Below, one piece after another: positions 25,427-35,715 of a DNA stretch of 64,000 bases; position 1 is the stretch's first letter, and each line of letters starts with the position of its first letter. Source of the DNA: Pseudomonas solani (GTDB taxonomy: Bacteria > Pseudomonadota > Gammaproteobacteria > Pseudomonadales > Pseudomonadaceae); NCBI RefSeq assembly GCF_026072635.1, contig NZ_AP023081.1, positions 4,088,501 through 4,152,500 of the forward strand. Direction: 5' to 3'. The notes below the pieces were generated by a model. That model saw nothing but the letters and a program-made list of their open reading frames with translations. It ran no database searches and was not told the origin of the DNA. A program made the position numbers and the translations under genes.

Positions 25427-26851
25427 ATGGCCGGCAAGACGCTGTACGACAAGCTCTGGGAATTGCATGAGGTGAAGCGCCGCGACGATGGTTCGTCGCT
25501 GATCTACATCGACCGTCACATCCTCCACGAAGTGACCTCGCCCCAGGCATTCGAAGGCCTGCGTCTGGCCAGCCGCAAGCCGTGGCGCATCGACGCCAAC
25601 ATCGCGACCCCGGACCACAACGTGCCGACCACCCGCGCCGAGCGCCAGGGCGGCCTCGAAGCCATCGCCGACGAGGTGTCGCGCATCCAGGTGCAGACCC
25701 TCGACGAGAATTGCGACGACTTCGGCATCCTCGAGTTCAAGATGAACGACGTACGGCAGGGCATCGTCCACGTGGTCGGCCCGGAGCAGGGTGCCACCTT
25801 GCCGGGCATGACCGTGGTCTGCGGTGACTCGCACACCTCCACCCACGGCGCCTTCGGTGCGCTGGCCCACGGCATCGGCACCTCCGAGGTGGAGCACGTG
25901 CTGGCCACCCAGTGCCTGATCGCCAAGAAGATGAAGAACATGCAGGTGCGCGTGGAGGGCACGCTGCCCTTCGGTGTGACCGCCAAGGACATCGTGCTCG
26001 CGGTGATCGGCAAGATCGGCACCGCCGGTGGCAACGGCCACGCCCTGGAGTTCGCCGGCAGCGCCATCCGCGACCTGTCCATGGAAGGCCGCATGACCAT
26101 CTGCAACATGTCCATCGAAGCCGGTGCCCGCGTGGGCATGGTGGCGGTGGACGAGAAGACCATCGCCTATGTCGAAGGCCGCCCCTTCGCGCCCAAGGGC
26201 GCCGACTGGGAAAAGGCCGTGGCCGCCTGGAGCGACCTGGTTTCCGACGCCGATGCGCACTTCGACACCGTGATCGAGATGCGCGCCGAAGACATCATTC
26301 CCCAGGTCAGCTGGGGTACCTCGCCGGAGATGGTGCTGCCGGTCGACCAGCGCGTGCCGGACCCGGCCGTCGAGGCCGACCCGGTCAAGCGTGATTCCAT
26401 CACCCGTGCCCTGAAGTACATGGGCCTGGCCGCCAACCAGGCGATCACCGATATCCAGCTGGACCGCGTGTTCATCGGTTCCTGCACCAACTCGCGCATC
26501 GAAGACCTGCGCGCCGCTGCCGAAGTGGCCAAGGGCCGCAAGGTCGCCACCACCGTCAAGCAGGCGATGGTGGTACCGGGCTCCGGCCTGGTGAAGCAGC
26601 AGGCCGAACAGGAAGGGCTGGACAAGATCTTCATCGAGGCCGGCTTCGAATGGCGTGAGCCGGGCTGCTCCATGTGCCTGGCGATGAACCCGGACCGCCT
26701 CGAAAGCGGCGAGCATTGCGCCTCCACCTCCAATCGCAACTTCGAAGGCCGCCAGGGCGCCGGTGGTCGTACCCACCTGGTCAGCCCGGCCATGGCCGCC
26801 GCAGCCGCCGTCAACGGCCGCTTCGTCGATGTTCGCGAGATGCTCAAGTAA
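25427..26851 (+). CDS. leuC: 3-isopropylmalate dehydratase large subunit
   Basis: LeuC with LeuD forms the aconitase-like enzyme that isomerises 2-isopropylmalate to 3-isopropylmalate in leucine synthesis. The 474-residue protein carries the [4Fe-4S] ligands in IGSCTNSR (Cys near 353) and in the CSMC motif (about 414 and 417). The N-terminus TLYDKLWELHEV is standard. It is followed 10 bases later by leuD, and the operon continues to a methyltransferase and leuB. Possible control by the divergent LysR protein. Confidence 0.98.
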   Translation: MAGKTLYDKLWELHEVKRRDDGSSLIYIDRHILHEVTSPQAFEGLRLASRKPWRIDANIATPDHNVPTTRAERQGGLEAIADEVSRIQVQTLDENCDDFGILEFKMNDVRQGIVHVVGPEQGATLPGMTVVCGDSHTSTHGAFGALAHGIGTSEVEHVLATQCLIAKKMKNMQVRVEGTLPFGVTAKDIVLAVIGKIGTAGGNGHALEFAGSAIRDLSMEGRMTICNMSIEAGARVGMVAVDEKTIAYVEGRPFAPKGADWEKAVAAWSDLVSDADAHFDTVIEMRAEDIIPQVSWGTSPEMVLPVDQRVPDPAVEADPVKRDSITRALKYMGLAANQAITDIQLDRVFIGSCTNSRIEDLRAAAEVAKGRKVATTVKQAMVVPGSGLVKQQAEQEGLDKIFIEAGFEWREPGCSMCLAMNPDRLESGEHCASTSNRNFEGRQGAGGRTHLVSPAMAAAAAVNGRFVDVREMLK

Positions 26852-26861
26852 GGAGAGCGAG

Positions 26862-27506
26862 ATGAAAGCCTTTACCCAACACACCGGTCTCGTCGCTCCG
26901 CTCGATCGTGCCAACGTCGACACCGACCAGATCATCCCCAAGCAATTCCTCAAGTCGATCAAGCGCACCGGCTTCGGCCCCAACCTGTTCGACGAGTGGC
27001 GTTACCTCGATGTCGGCCAGCCCAACCAGGACAACTCCAAGCGCCCGGTGAACCCGGACTTCGTCCTCAACTTCCCGCGCTTCCAGGGCGCCAGCGTGCT
27101 GCTGGCCCGTGAGAACTTCGGTTGTGGCTCCTCCCGCGAGCACGCACCCTGGGCCCTGGAGGAGTACGGCTTCCGCGCCATCATCGCGCCGAGCTACGCC
27201 GACATCTTCTTCAACAACAGCTTCAAGAACGGCCTGCTGCCGATCATCCTCAAGGATGAAGAGGTGGACGAGCTGTTCAAGCAGTGCGAAGCGGAGGAGG
27301 GCTACCAGCTCACCGTCGACCTCGCCGCACAGACCGTGACCCGCCCGGACGGCAAGCAGTACAGCTTCGAAGTGGACGCGTTCCGCAAGCACTGCCTGCT
27401 CAACGGCCTCGACGACATCGGCCTGACCCTGCAGGACGCGGATGCCATCCGTGCCTTCGAGGGCGGTCATCGCCAGGCGCAGCCCTGGCTGTTCCGCGAC
27501 GCCTGA
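26862..27506 (+). CDS. leuD: 3-isopropylmalate dehydratase small subunit
   Basis: LeuD is the swivelling small subunit of isopropylmalate isomerase. The 214-residue protein has TDQIIPKQFLKSI and the loop NFGCGSSREHAPWAL that contacts substrate. ATG 26862 follows AGGAGAG by 7 bases, and the upstream frame extension is not family-like. It is co-transcribed with leuC (10-base gap) and the methyltransferase (14-base gap). Confidence 0.97.
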   Translation: MKAFTQHTGLVAPLDRANVDTDQIIPKQFLKSIKRTGFGPNLFDEWRYLDVGQPNQDNSKRPVNPDFVLNFPRFQGASVLLARENFGCGSSREHAPWALEEYGFRAIIAPSYADIFFNNSFKNGLLPIILKDEEVDELFKQCEAEEGYQLTVDLAAQTVTRPDGKQYSFEVDAFRKHCLLNGLDDIGLTLQDADAIRAFEGGHRQAQPWLFRDA

Positions 27507-27520
27507 GGCAGGGGAGCGAG

Positions 27521-28285
27521 ATGAGCGACAAGGCCCATGCCCAGGTGGTGCAGCGCCAGTTCGGCGAACAGGCCAGTGCCTACCTGAGCAGTGCCGTGCA
27601 CGCCCAGGGCACCGAGTTCGCGCTGCTGCAGGCGGCGGTCGAGGGCCGGGGCGACGCCCGGGTGCTCGACCTCGGCTGTGGCGCCGGGCATGTCAGCTTC
27701 CATGTCGCGCCACTGGTCGGCGAAGTGGTGGCTTACGACCTTTCCGAGCAGATGCTGGAGGTGGTCGCAGCGGCCGCTGCCGAGCGTGGGCTGGGCAACC
27801 TGCGCACCGAGCGCGGGGCGGCCGAGCGCCTGCCCTTCGCCGATGCCAGCTTCGATTTCGTCTTCAGCCGCTATTCCGCGCACCACTGGAGCGACCTGGG
27901 CCTGGCCCTGCGCGAGGTGCGTCGGGTGCTGAAGCCGGGCTGCACCGCTGTCTTCATCGACGTGGCGTCGCCGGGCAGCCCGCTGCTCGACACCCACCTG
28001 CAGGCCGTGGAAGTGCTGCGCGACACCAGCCATGTGCGCGACTATTCCGTCGCCGAGTGGCTGCGCCAGGTGAGCGAGGCCGGTCTGTTCGTCGATCGCC
28101 ATGCGCGTCAGCGGCTGCGCCTGGAGTTCGCCTCCTGGATCACCCGCATGCGCACGCCGGATGTATTCCGCGACGCCATCCTGGCCCTGCAGAAGGCGGT
28201 GGGCGAGGAAGTGCGCGAGTATTTCGAAATCACTGAAGACGGCTCCTTCAGTACCGACGTGCTGGTGCTGTGGGCCACTAAATAA
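27521..28285 (+). CDS. SAM-dependent methyltransferase between leuD and leuB
   Basis: A 254-residue class I methyltransferase. Motif I is VLDLGCGAGHVSFH near residue 50, and YDLSEQML and LPFADASFDFVFSRYSAH supply motifs II-III, in the manner of UbiE/COQ5- and BioC-like enzymes. The substrate is not known. ATG 27521 lies 9 bases after GGGGAG. It sits inside the leucine operon, as PA3119 does in PAO1, yet leucine synthesis needs no methyl transfer. It could be a metabolite-modifying or damage-limiting enzyme, such as a trans-aconitate methyltransferase-like function. That idea is inference only. Confidence 0.88.
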   Translation: MSDKAHAQVVQRQFGEQASAYLSSAVHAQGTEFALLQAAVEGRGDARVLDLGCGAGHVSFHVAPLVGEVVAYDLSEQMLEVVAAAAAERGLGNLRTERGAAERLPFADASFDFVFSRYSAHHWSDLGLALREVRRVLKPGCTAVFIDVASPGSPLLDTHLQAVEVLRDTSHVRDYSVAEWLRQVSEAGLFVDRHARQRLRLEFASWITRMRTPDVFRDAILALQKAVGEEVREYFEITEDGSFSTDVLVLWATK

Positions 28286-28301
28286 CTGAGCGTCAGGCTG
28301 C

Positions 28302-28355
28302 AAGCTCCAAGCGACAAGTACTTGGGGCCTGCGACTTGGGGCTTGAAGCTTTTTT
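28302..28355 (+). terminator. Hairpin and T-run before leuB
   Basis: AAGCTCCAAGCGACAAG (28302-28318) pairs 14/17 with CTTGGGGCTTGAAGCTT (28335-28351) and is followed by a six-T run. It could be a terminator or attenuator that lowers leuB transcription from the leuCD promoter. The AAGCTCCAAGC wording also resembles a family of Pseudomonas intergenic repeats. Confidence 0.55.
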
Positions 28356-28370
28356 CCGAAGGAAAGACTC

Positions 28371-29453
<1,083 letters not shown>

Positions 29454-29510
29454 TCTGTCGGGCTCGCCGGAATACCGGCGGTCCACTTTTTCCTGAAAGG
29501 TGTAGTTGTC

Positions 29511-30623
29511 ATGAAGCGTGTAGGTCTGATCGGTTGGCGTGGCATGGTGGGTTCCGTGCTCATGCAGCGAATGCTGGAAGAGCGGGATTTCGACCTGATC
29601 GAGCCGGTTTTCTTCACCACTTCCAATGTTGGCGGGCAAGGCCCGGCGATCGGCAAGGACGTTGCCCCGCTGAAGGACGCGTACAACATCGATGAGCTGA
29701 AAAGCCTCGACGTGATCCTGACCTGCCAGGGTGGCGACTACACCAGCGAAGTCTTCCCCAAGCTGCGCGAAGCCGGCTGGCAGGGCTACTGGATCGACGC
29801 CGCCTCCAGCCTGCGCATGCAGGATGACGCGGTCATCGTCCTCGACCCGGTCAACCGTCGTGTCATCGACCAGCAGCTGGATGCCGGCACCAAGAACTAC
29901 ATCGGCGGCAACTGCACCGTCAGCCTGATGCTGATGGCCCTGGGCGGTCTGTTCGAAGCCGGCCTGGTGGAGTGGATGAGCGCCATGACCTACCAGGCAG
30001 CCTCCGGCGCCGGTGCCCAGAACATGCGCGAGCTGATCAAGCAGATGGGCGCGACCCACGCGGCGGTCGCCGATGACCTGGCCAACCCGGCCAGCGCCAT
30101 CCTCGACATCGATCGCAAGGTGGCCGAAGCCATGCGCGGCGAGGCGTACCCCACCGAGAACTTCGGCGTGCCCCTGGCGGGCAGCCTGATCCCCTGGATC
30201 GACAAGGAGCTGCCCAACGGCCAGAGCCGTGAAGAGTGGAAGGGCCAGGCCGAAACCAACAAGATCCTCGGTCGCTTCAAGAGCCCGATCCCGGTGGACG
30301 GCATCTGCGTGCGCATCGGCGCCATGCGCTGCCACAGCCAGGCGCTGACCATCAAGCTGAACAAGGATGTGCCCATCGCCGATATCGAAGGCATGATCAG
30401 CCAGCACAACCCCTGGGTGAAACTGGTGCCGAACCAACGCGAGATCAGCATGCGCGAGCTGACCCCGACCGCCGTCACCGGCACCCTCAGCGTCCCGGTC
30501 GGCCGCCTGCGCAAGCTCAACATGGGCACGCAGTACCTCGGCGCCTTCACCGTGGGCGACCAACTGCTGTGGGGCGCGGCCGAACCGTTGCGCCGCATGC
30601 TGCGCATCCTCCTGGAGCGTTGA
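29511..30623 (+). CDS. asd: Aspartate-semialdehyde dehydrogenase
   Basis: Asd reduces aspartyl phosphate to aspartate semialdehyde using NADPH, feeding lysine, diaminopimelate, methionine and threonine. The 370-residue protein has the dinucleotide motif VGLIGWRGMVGSVLMQR, the catalytic Cys in IGGNCTVSL near residue 134, and the C-terminal catalytic His in IGAMRCHSQALTI. It belongs to the Gram-negative proteobacterial class. A G+C-rich terminator follows, and the inactive-looking paralogue is downstream. Confidence 0.98.
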   Translation: MKRVGLIGWRGMVGSVLMQRMLEERDFDLIEPVFFTTSNVGGQGPAIGKDVAPLKDAYNIDELKSLDVILTCQGGDYTSEVFPKLREAGWQGYWIDAASSLRMQDDAVIVLDPVNRRVIDQQLDAGTKNYIGGNCTVSLMLMALGGLFEAGLVEWMSAMTYQAASGAGAQNMRELIKQMGATHAAVADDLANPASAILDIDRKVAEAMRGEAYPTENFGVPLAGSLIPWIDKELPNGQSREEWKGQAETNKILGRFKSPIPVDGICVRIGAMRCHSQALTIKLNKDVPIADIEGMISQHNPWVKLVPNQREISMRELTPTAVTGTLSVPVGRLRKLNMGTQYLGAFTVGDQLLWGAAEPLRRMLRILLER

Positions 30624-30630
30624 TCGACAG

Positions 30631-30662
30631 CGGGCGCCGACGGGGCTCGTCGGCGCCCGGTT
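30631..30662 (+). terminator. Terminator-like hairpin after asd
   Basis: Perfect 11-bp stem CGGGCGCCGAC / GTCGGCGCCCG with a 7-base loop followed by GTTT. The stem is strong; the T-tract is short. Confidence 0.65.
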
Positions 30663-30729
30663 TCCCTCGATTGCCTGCGTGCGGGGCGACGGTTAAAGTG
30701 CCGCTCCCGTTTCGCCAGAGGCAATGTCC

Positions 30730-31731
30730 ATGAGCCAGTCCTTCGATATCGCCGTTGTCGGCGCCACCGGTACCGTTGGCGAAACCCTCGTCGAACTCCT
30801 TGCCGAGCGTGAATTCCCCGTCGGAACCCTGCATCTGCTGGCCAGCATCGAGGCTGCCGGCGCCTCCGTGCAGTTCCGCGGCAAGAACCTGCGCGTACGC
30901 GATGTCGCCGAATTCGATTTCTCCCAGGTGCGCCTGGCCTTCTTCGCCGCCGGCGAGGCGGTGAGCCGCAGCTTCGCCGTGCGCGCCAGCCAGGCGGGCT
31001 GCGCGGTGATCGATCTTTCCGGTGCGCTGGACGACGCCCAGCCGCTGGTGCCGGAAGCCAATGCCGGCCTGCTCGGCGAACTGGCCCCTCCTTATAGGCT
31101 GTGCAGCCCGAGCGCTTCTGCCGTCGCCCTGGCCTGTGCCCTGGCGCCGCTGGTTTCCCTGGGCATCGAGCGCGTGACGGTCACCGCCTGCCTGGCCGTT
31201 TCCAGTCGTGGCCGCGAGGGGGTCACCGAGCTGGCCCGGCAAACCGTCGAGCTGCTCAACGCCCGTCCGCTGGAGCCGCGCTTCTTTGATCGCCAGGTTG
31301 CCTTCAACATCCTCGCCCAGCCCGATGCGGTGGATGAGGCGGGCCACGCCCAGCTGGAGAAGAGACTGGCACGCGAATTGAAAGCACTGCTGGCTGCCCC
31401 GGCCCTGGATGTGGCCGCCACCTGCGTGTTGGCACCGGTGTTCTTCGGCGACAGCCTGAGCGTCTCGCTGCAGGTGCGCGAGGACGTCGACCTGGCCGTC
31501 GTGCTGGAAAAACTGGAGGCGGCGGAGGGCATCGAACTGGTGGAGCAGGGCGACTATCCGACGGCGGTAGGTGACGCTGTGGGGCAGGATGTGATCTACG
31601 TCGGCCGCGTGCGAAAAGGGCTGGAAGACCCGCGCCAAGTCAATTTGTGGATTGCGTCTGATAATGTGCGAAAAGGCGCTGCACTCAACGCCGTACAGTC
31701 CGGCGAGTTATTGATAAAACACTATCTGTAA
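30730..31731 (+). CDS. Asd paralogue of the Usg-1 type, lacking the catalytic Cys
   Basis: A 333-residue homologue of aspartate-semialdehyde dehydrogenase with the Rossmann motif VVGATGTVGETLVE. Where Asd has GGNCTVSL, this protein reads CSPSASAVAL and by alignment carries a small residue in place of the nucleophilic Cys, so dehydrogenase activity is doubtful. Such Usg-1-like proteins are conserved next to asd or truA in gamma-proteobacteria, with no settled function. ATG 30730 lies 8 bases after AGAGG; ATG 30724 is too close to it. The fimV gene follows. Confidence 0.9.
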   Translation: MSQSFDIAVVGATGTVGETLVELLAEREFPVGTLHLLASIEAAGASVQFRGKNLRVRDVAEFDFSQVRLAFFAAGEAVSRSFAVRASQAGCAVIDLSGALDDAQPLVPEANAGLLGELAPPYRLCSPSASAVALACALAPLVSLGIERVTVTACLAVSSRGREGVTELARQTVELLNARPLEPRFFDRQVAFNILAQPDAVDEAGHAQLEKRLARELKALLAAPALDVAATCVLAPVFFGDSLSVSLQVREDVDLAVVLEKLEAAEGIELVEQGDYPTAVGDAVGQDVIYVGRVRKGLEDPRQVNLWIASDNVRKGAALNAVQSGELLIKHYL

Positions 31732-31885
31732 AAGATACTTACCTGAAAATTTGAAGAACTTTTCTAGCTTGACAATACTGGTTTAGTTTTCATCGCTGAC
31801 GGGGAACCGCTATGGCGTGTTGTGGCAGCGATCAAAATACTCTCTCGTTCGGCCGAGAAAAAAAGATAAAACAAGGGATTACGCT

Positions 31886-34795
31886 ATGATTCGGGTTCGC
31901 AAACTGGTGCTGGCAATTGCGGCTGCTTCGGCGCTGACCTCCGGCATGGCTCACGCTTTGGGGCTCGGGGAAGTGACCCTGAAGTCCGCCTTGAACCAGC
32001 CGCTGGTCGCTGAAATCGAGCTGCTCGAGGTCCGTGATCTGGCCTCCAACGAAGTCGTTCCGAGCCTGGCTTCGGCCGAAGAGTTCAGCAAGGCCGGCGT
32101 CGATCGCCAGTACTTCCTGACCGACCTCAAGTTCACGCCGGTGCTCAAGCCCAATGGCAAGAGCGTGATCCGCGTGACCTCCAACAAGCCGGTGCGCGAG
32201 CCCTACCTGAACTTCATGGTGGAAGTGCTGTGGCCCAACGGTCGCCTGCTGCGCGAATACACCCTGCTGCTGGACCCGCCGACCTACTCCGCTGAAACCA
32301 CCGCTGCCGTCGTGCCGAGCATGCCCATCGCCGCTCCGGCCCAGGCTCCGCGCCCGGCTGCTGCACCGCGTCCGAGTGCCAGCCCGGCTGCCCAGGCACC
32401 GCGTCCGTCCACGCCTGTCGCCTCGGCCGCTTCCACCGCCAAGGCGGGCGCCGAAGAATACAAGACCACCGGCAGCGACACCCTGTGGGAAATTGCCCAG
32501 CGCAACCGCTCCAGCGGTTCCGTGCACCAGGCCATGCTGGCCATCCAGGACCTGAACCCGGATGCCTTCGTCGGCGGCAACATCAACCGCATGAAGAGCG
32601 GCCAGGTGCTGCGCATGCCCACCGATGCGCAGATCGCCAGCCGTTCCCAGTCCGAAGCCATTGCCCAGGTCGCAGCGCAGAACGCTGCCTGGCGTGACGG
32701 CAGCGCCGTAGCCGGTGCCGCCGGCCAGCGCCAGCTCGACGCCACCAAGCGCGCCAGCGCCGGTGCCGCTCCGGCCAAGACCGAAAGCAAGGACAACCTG
32801 CGCCTGGTATCCGCCGAGAGTGGCAAGTCCACAGCCGGCAGCGAGAAGGGTGCTGGCAACGGCAACAACAAGGCGCTGGCCGAGAAACTGGCGGTGACCC
32901 AGGAAAGCCTGGACACTACCCGTCGTGAGAACGACGAGCTCAAGGGCCGGATGACTGACCTGCAGAGCCAGCTGGATAAACTGCAACGCCTGATCCAGCT
33001 GAAGGATGATCAGCTGGCCAAGCTGCAGGGCGACCTGGCGAAGAAACCCGAGGCCGCCGCTCCGGCAGCACCGGCCACGCCGACAGCGCCAGCCGCTTCC
33101 GCCACCCCGGCCACTCCGGCTGCCGAACAACCTGCAGCGGTGCCGGCTACTCCGGCACCCGACGCAACCCAGGCCACTCCCCCGGCCGGGCAGGCACCGG
33201 ACTACAACTACAACGAGGAGCCGGCTGCACCTGATGCAGCCGCCCAGTCCCAGAACCAGCAGCCGGCCAGTGAGCCGGCTGATGCCGTTGAAAAACCTGC
33301 TGCTCCGGCAGAGGCCGCCAAGCCGGTCGAGCCCGCTCCGGCGGCTGTGGCGCCCGTGCAGCCGGAACCTGAAGCCGAACAGCCTGGCTTCGTCGACGAC
33401 CTGATGGGCAACCCGATGCTGCTGGGCATCGCCGGTGGCGGCGCGCTGCTGCTTCTGCTGGTCGCACTGATGATCCTCTCCCGTCGCAACGCCATGAAGG
33501 AAGCCGAGCTGCAGAACAGCCTGGCCGCCCAGGACGACGACACCGGCTTCGACAACGACCTGGACATCCAGGACAACGCCTTCGCCGGCCTCGAGAACGA
33601 GCCTGCTGCGGTCGCTGCTGCTCCGGCCCAGGCCGAGGAGCGTGTCACCGCCCAGACTGGCGATGCCATCAGCGAAGCCGACATCTACATCGCCTACGGC
33701 CGCTTCAACCAGGCTGCCGAGCTGCTGCAGAACGCGATCAACGACGAGCCGCATCGTGCCGACCTGCGCCTGAAGCTGATGGAGGTCTACGCCGAACTGG
33801 GTGACCGCGACGGCTTCGCCCGCCAGGAAAGCGAGCTGCGTGAAATCGGTGGTGCCTATGCCGAAGTCGACCAGCTCAAGGCCAAGTACCCGGCCATGGC
33901 GCTGGCCGCCGCTGCCGGCCTCGGCTTCGCCGCCGGTTCCGCCAGCGACGACCTCGACAGCTTCAGCCTCGACGACCTGACCCTGGACGAGCCTGCTGCT
34001 CCGGCTGCCCAGGCGCCTGCCGCCCAGGACGACATGGACGATGCCTTCGACCTGAGCCTGGATGAACTGGAAGCCGACCTCGACCGCGACCTGCAAGCTG
34101 CCTCCGGCAACGATGCCCTGGCCGGCCTGGACGAGATCGACCTGGATGCCGACCTCAACCTCGACGCTCCGAGCGCCCCGGCTGCCCGCAGCGACGACGA
34201 ACTCGGCTTCGACCTGGAGCTGGACGACAAGCCGCTGAGCGAGCAATCGCTGGATCTGGGCGACGACCTGGCCGACTTCAGCCTGGAGCTGGAAGGCGAC
34301 AGCAAGCCGTCCATCGCCGGGGAAGATGATTTCCTTCTCAGCCTGGATGACGACCTGAACCTGGGCGGCTCCCAGCCTGCTGCCGAGCCGGTCGCCAAGG
34401 AAGAGCCCGCGTCGGCCTTCGAACTGCCGTCCGATTTCGACCTGTCGATGCCGGAAGACGAGCCCGCCGCCGAAGAGGCGCCGCTCTCCGACAGCTTCGC
34501 CGCCAAGCTCGATGAAGTGACCGCCGAGCTCGACCAGCTCGCCGAGAGCCTCGACCAGCCGCCGGCCGACAGCGCACCTGCCAGCACCGCCGCTCCGGCA
34601 GTGGATCTGGATGGCGACGATGATTTCGACTTCCTATCCGGCACTGACGAAACCGCCACCAAGCTCGATCTGGCCCGTGCCTACATCGACATGGGTGACA
34701 CCGAAGGCGCCCGCGACATCCTCGACGAAGTGATGTCCGAGGGCAGTGAAAACCAGCAACAGGAAGCGCGCGAGCTCATCGCCCGTATCAGCTGA
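31886..34795 (+). CDS. fimV: Polar hub and motility protein FimV
   Basis: FimV is an inner-membrane, peptidoglycan-binding protein that organises type IV pilus assembly, cAMP signalling and secretion at the cell pole. The 969-residue protein has a signal peptide (residues 1-26, cut near AHA), the conserved FimV N-terminal domain, a LysM domain at ~190-250 (GSDTLWEIAQRNR), a coiled coil at ~330-390, a proline/alanine-rich linker, one transmembrane segment near 510-530, a very acidic cytoplasmic region with repeated D/E/L blocks, and a C-terminal FimV TPR domain (KLDLARAYIDMGDTEGARDI). ATG 31886 starts just before the signal peptide. truA follows after 3 bases. Confidence 0.96.
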   Translation: MIRVRKLVLAIAAASALTSGMAHALGLGEVTLKSALNQPLVAEIELLEVRDLASNEVVPSLASAEEFSKAGVDRQYFLTDLKFTPVLKPNGKSVIRVTSNKPVREPYLNFMVEVLWPNGRLLREYTLLLDPPTYSAETTAAVVPSMPIAAPAQAPRPAAAPRPSASPAAQAPRPSTPVASAASTAKAGAEEYKTTGSDTLWEIAQRNRSSGSVHQAMLAIQDLNPDAFVGGNINRMKSGQVLRMPTDAQIASRSQSEAIAQVAAQNAAWRDGSAVAGAAGQRQLDATKRASAGAAPAKTESKDNLRLVSAESGKSTAGSEKGAGNGNNKALAEKLAVTQESLDTTRRENDELKGRMTDLQSQLDKLQRLIQLKDDQLAKLQGDLAKKPEAAAPAAPATPTAPAASATPATPAAEQPAAVPATPAPDATQATPPAGQAPDYNYNEEPAAPDAAAQSQNQQPASEPADAVEKPAAPAEAAKPVEPAPAAVAPVQPEPEAEQPGFVDDLMGNPMLLGIAGGGALLLLLVALMILSRRNAMKEAELQNSLAAQDDDTGFDNDLDIQDNAFAGLENEPAAVAAAPAQAEERVTAQTGDAISEADIYIAYGRFNQAAELLQNAINDEPHRADLRLKLMEVYAELGDRDGFARQESELREIGGAYAEVDQLKAKYPAMALAAAAGLGFAAGSASDDLDSFSLDDLTLDEPAAPAAQAPAAQDDMDDAFDLSLDELEADLDRDLQAASGNDALAGLDEIDLDADLNLDAPSAPAARSDDELGFDLELDDKPLSEQSLDLGDDLADFSLELEGDSKPSIAGEDDFLLSLDDDLNLGGSQPAAEPVAKEEPASAFELPSDFDLSMPEDEPAAEEAPLSDSFAAKLDEVTAELDQLAESLDQPPADSAPASTAAPAVDLDGDDDFDFLSGTDETATKLDLARAYIDMGDTEGARDILDEVMSEGSENQQQEARELIARIS

Positions 34796-34798
34796 TCA

Positions 34799-35659
34799 AT
34801 GACCCAAGCAGTACCCACAACGGCAGCCGACTCGGCTGCCGTTGGCATTTACAGAATCGCCCTCGGCATCGAGTACAAGGGCTCCCGCTACCGTGGCTTC
34901 CAGCGTCAACGCGCCGGGGTGCCCTCCGTCCAGGAAACCCTGGAAACGGCCTTGTCCAAGGTGGCCGGCGGTGCTCCCGTCACCCTCAGCTGTGCCGGGC
35001 GTACCGACGCCCTGGTGCATGCCAGTGGCCAGGTGGTGCATTTCGACACGCCGGTGCAGCGCTCCATGCATGCCTGGACCATGGGCGCCAACATGAACCT
35101 GCCGAACGACATCAGCGTGGCCTGGGCCCAGGAAATGCCCCGGCATTTCGACGCGCGCTTCAGTGCCATGGCGCGGCGTTATCGCTATGTCATCTACAAC
35201 GACCAGATCCGCCCCGCGCATATGGCCGAGGAAGTCACCTGGAACCATCGCCCGCTGGATATCCAGCGCATGCGCGAGGCCGCCGCCCACCTGGTCGGCA
35301 CCCATGACTTCAGCGCCTTCCGTGCCCGCCAGTGCCAGGCCAAGTCGCCGATCAAGACGGTGCACCACCTGCACCTCAGCGAGCACGGGCGCTTCATCGT
35401 GCTGGATATCCGCGCCAACGCCTTCCTTCACCATATGGTGCGCAACTTCGCCGGCGTGCTGATGACCATCGGTGCCGGCGAGCGTCCGCCGGAATGGGCC
35501 CGTGAAGTGCTGGAAAGCCGCGTGCGGCGTACCGGTGGCGTCACCGCCCATCCCTACGGGCTGTACCTGGTGCAGGTGGAGTACCCCGAGGAATTCCAGC
35601 TGCCGCACCGTTACATCGGGCCGCATTTTCTCTCCTGGTTACCGGAAAACCCGGGCTGA
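34799..35659 (+). CDS. truA: tRNA pseudouridine(38-40) synthase
   Basis: TruA isomerises uridines 38-40 in the anticodon arm. The 286-residue protein has the catalytic Asp in CAGRTDALVHASGQV near residue 69 and FDARFSAMARRYRY, and ends with the NAFLHHMVRN motif region. It starts 3 bases after the fimV stop, so coupled expression is likely. The N-terminal ~14 residues before VGIYRIALGIEYKG are not conserved in the family, so a later start is possible, though none with a good ribosome binding site was seen. Confidence 0.97.
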   Translation: MTQAVPTTAADSAAVGIYRIALGIEYKGSRYRGFQRQRAGVPSVQETLETALSKVAGGAPVTLSCAGRTDALVHASGQVVHFDTPVQRSMHAWTMGANMNLPNDISVAWAQEMPRHFDARFSAMARRYRYVIYNDQIRPAHMAEEVTWNHRPLDIQRMREAAAHLVGTHDFSAFRARQCQAKSPIKTVHHLHLSEHGRFIVLDIRANAFLHHMVRNFAGVLMTIGAGERPPEWAREVLESRVRRTGGVTAHPYGLYLVQVEYPEEFQLPHRYIGPHFLSWLPENPG

Positions 35660-35715
35660 CGCTCCGCCGAGCCTTTGCTACCATCCAGCATCTTTTACCC
35701 ACCGGTGCCTGCAAC

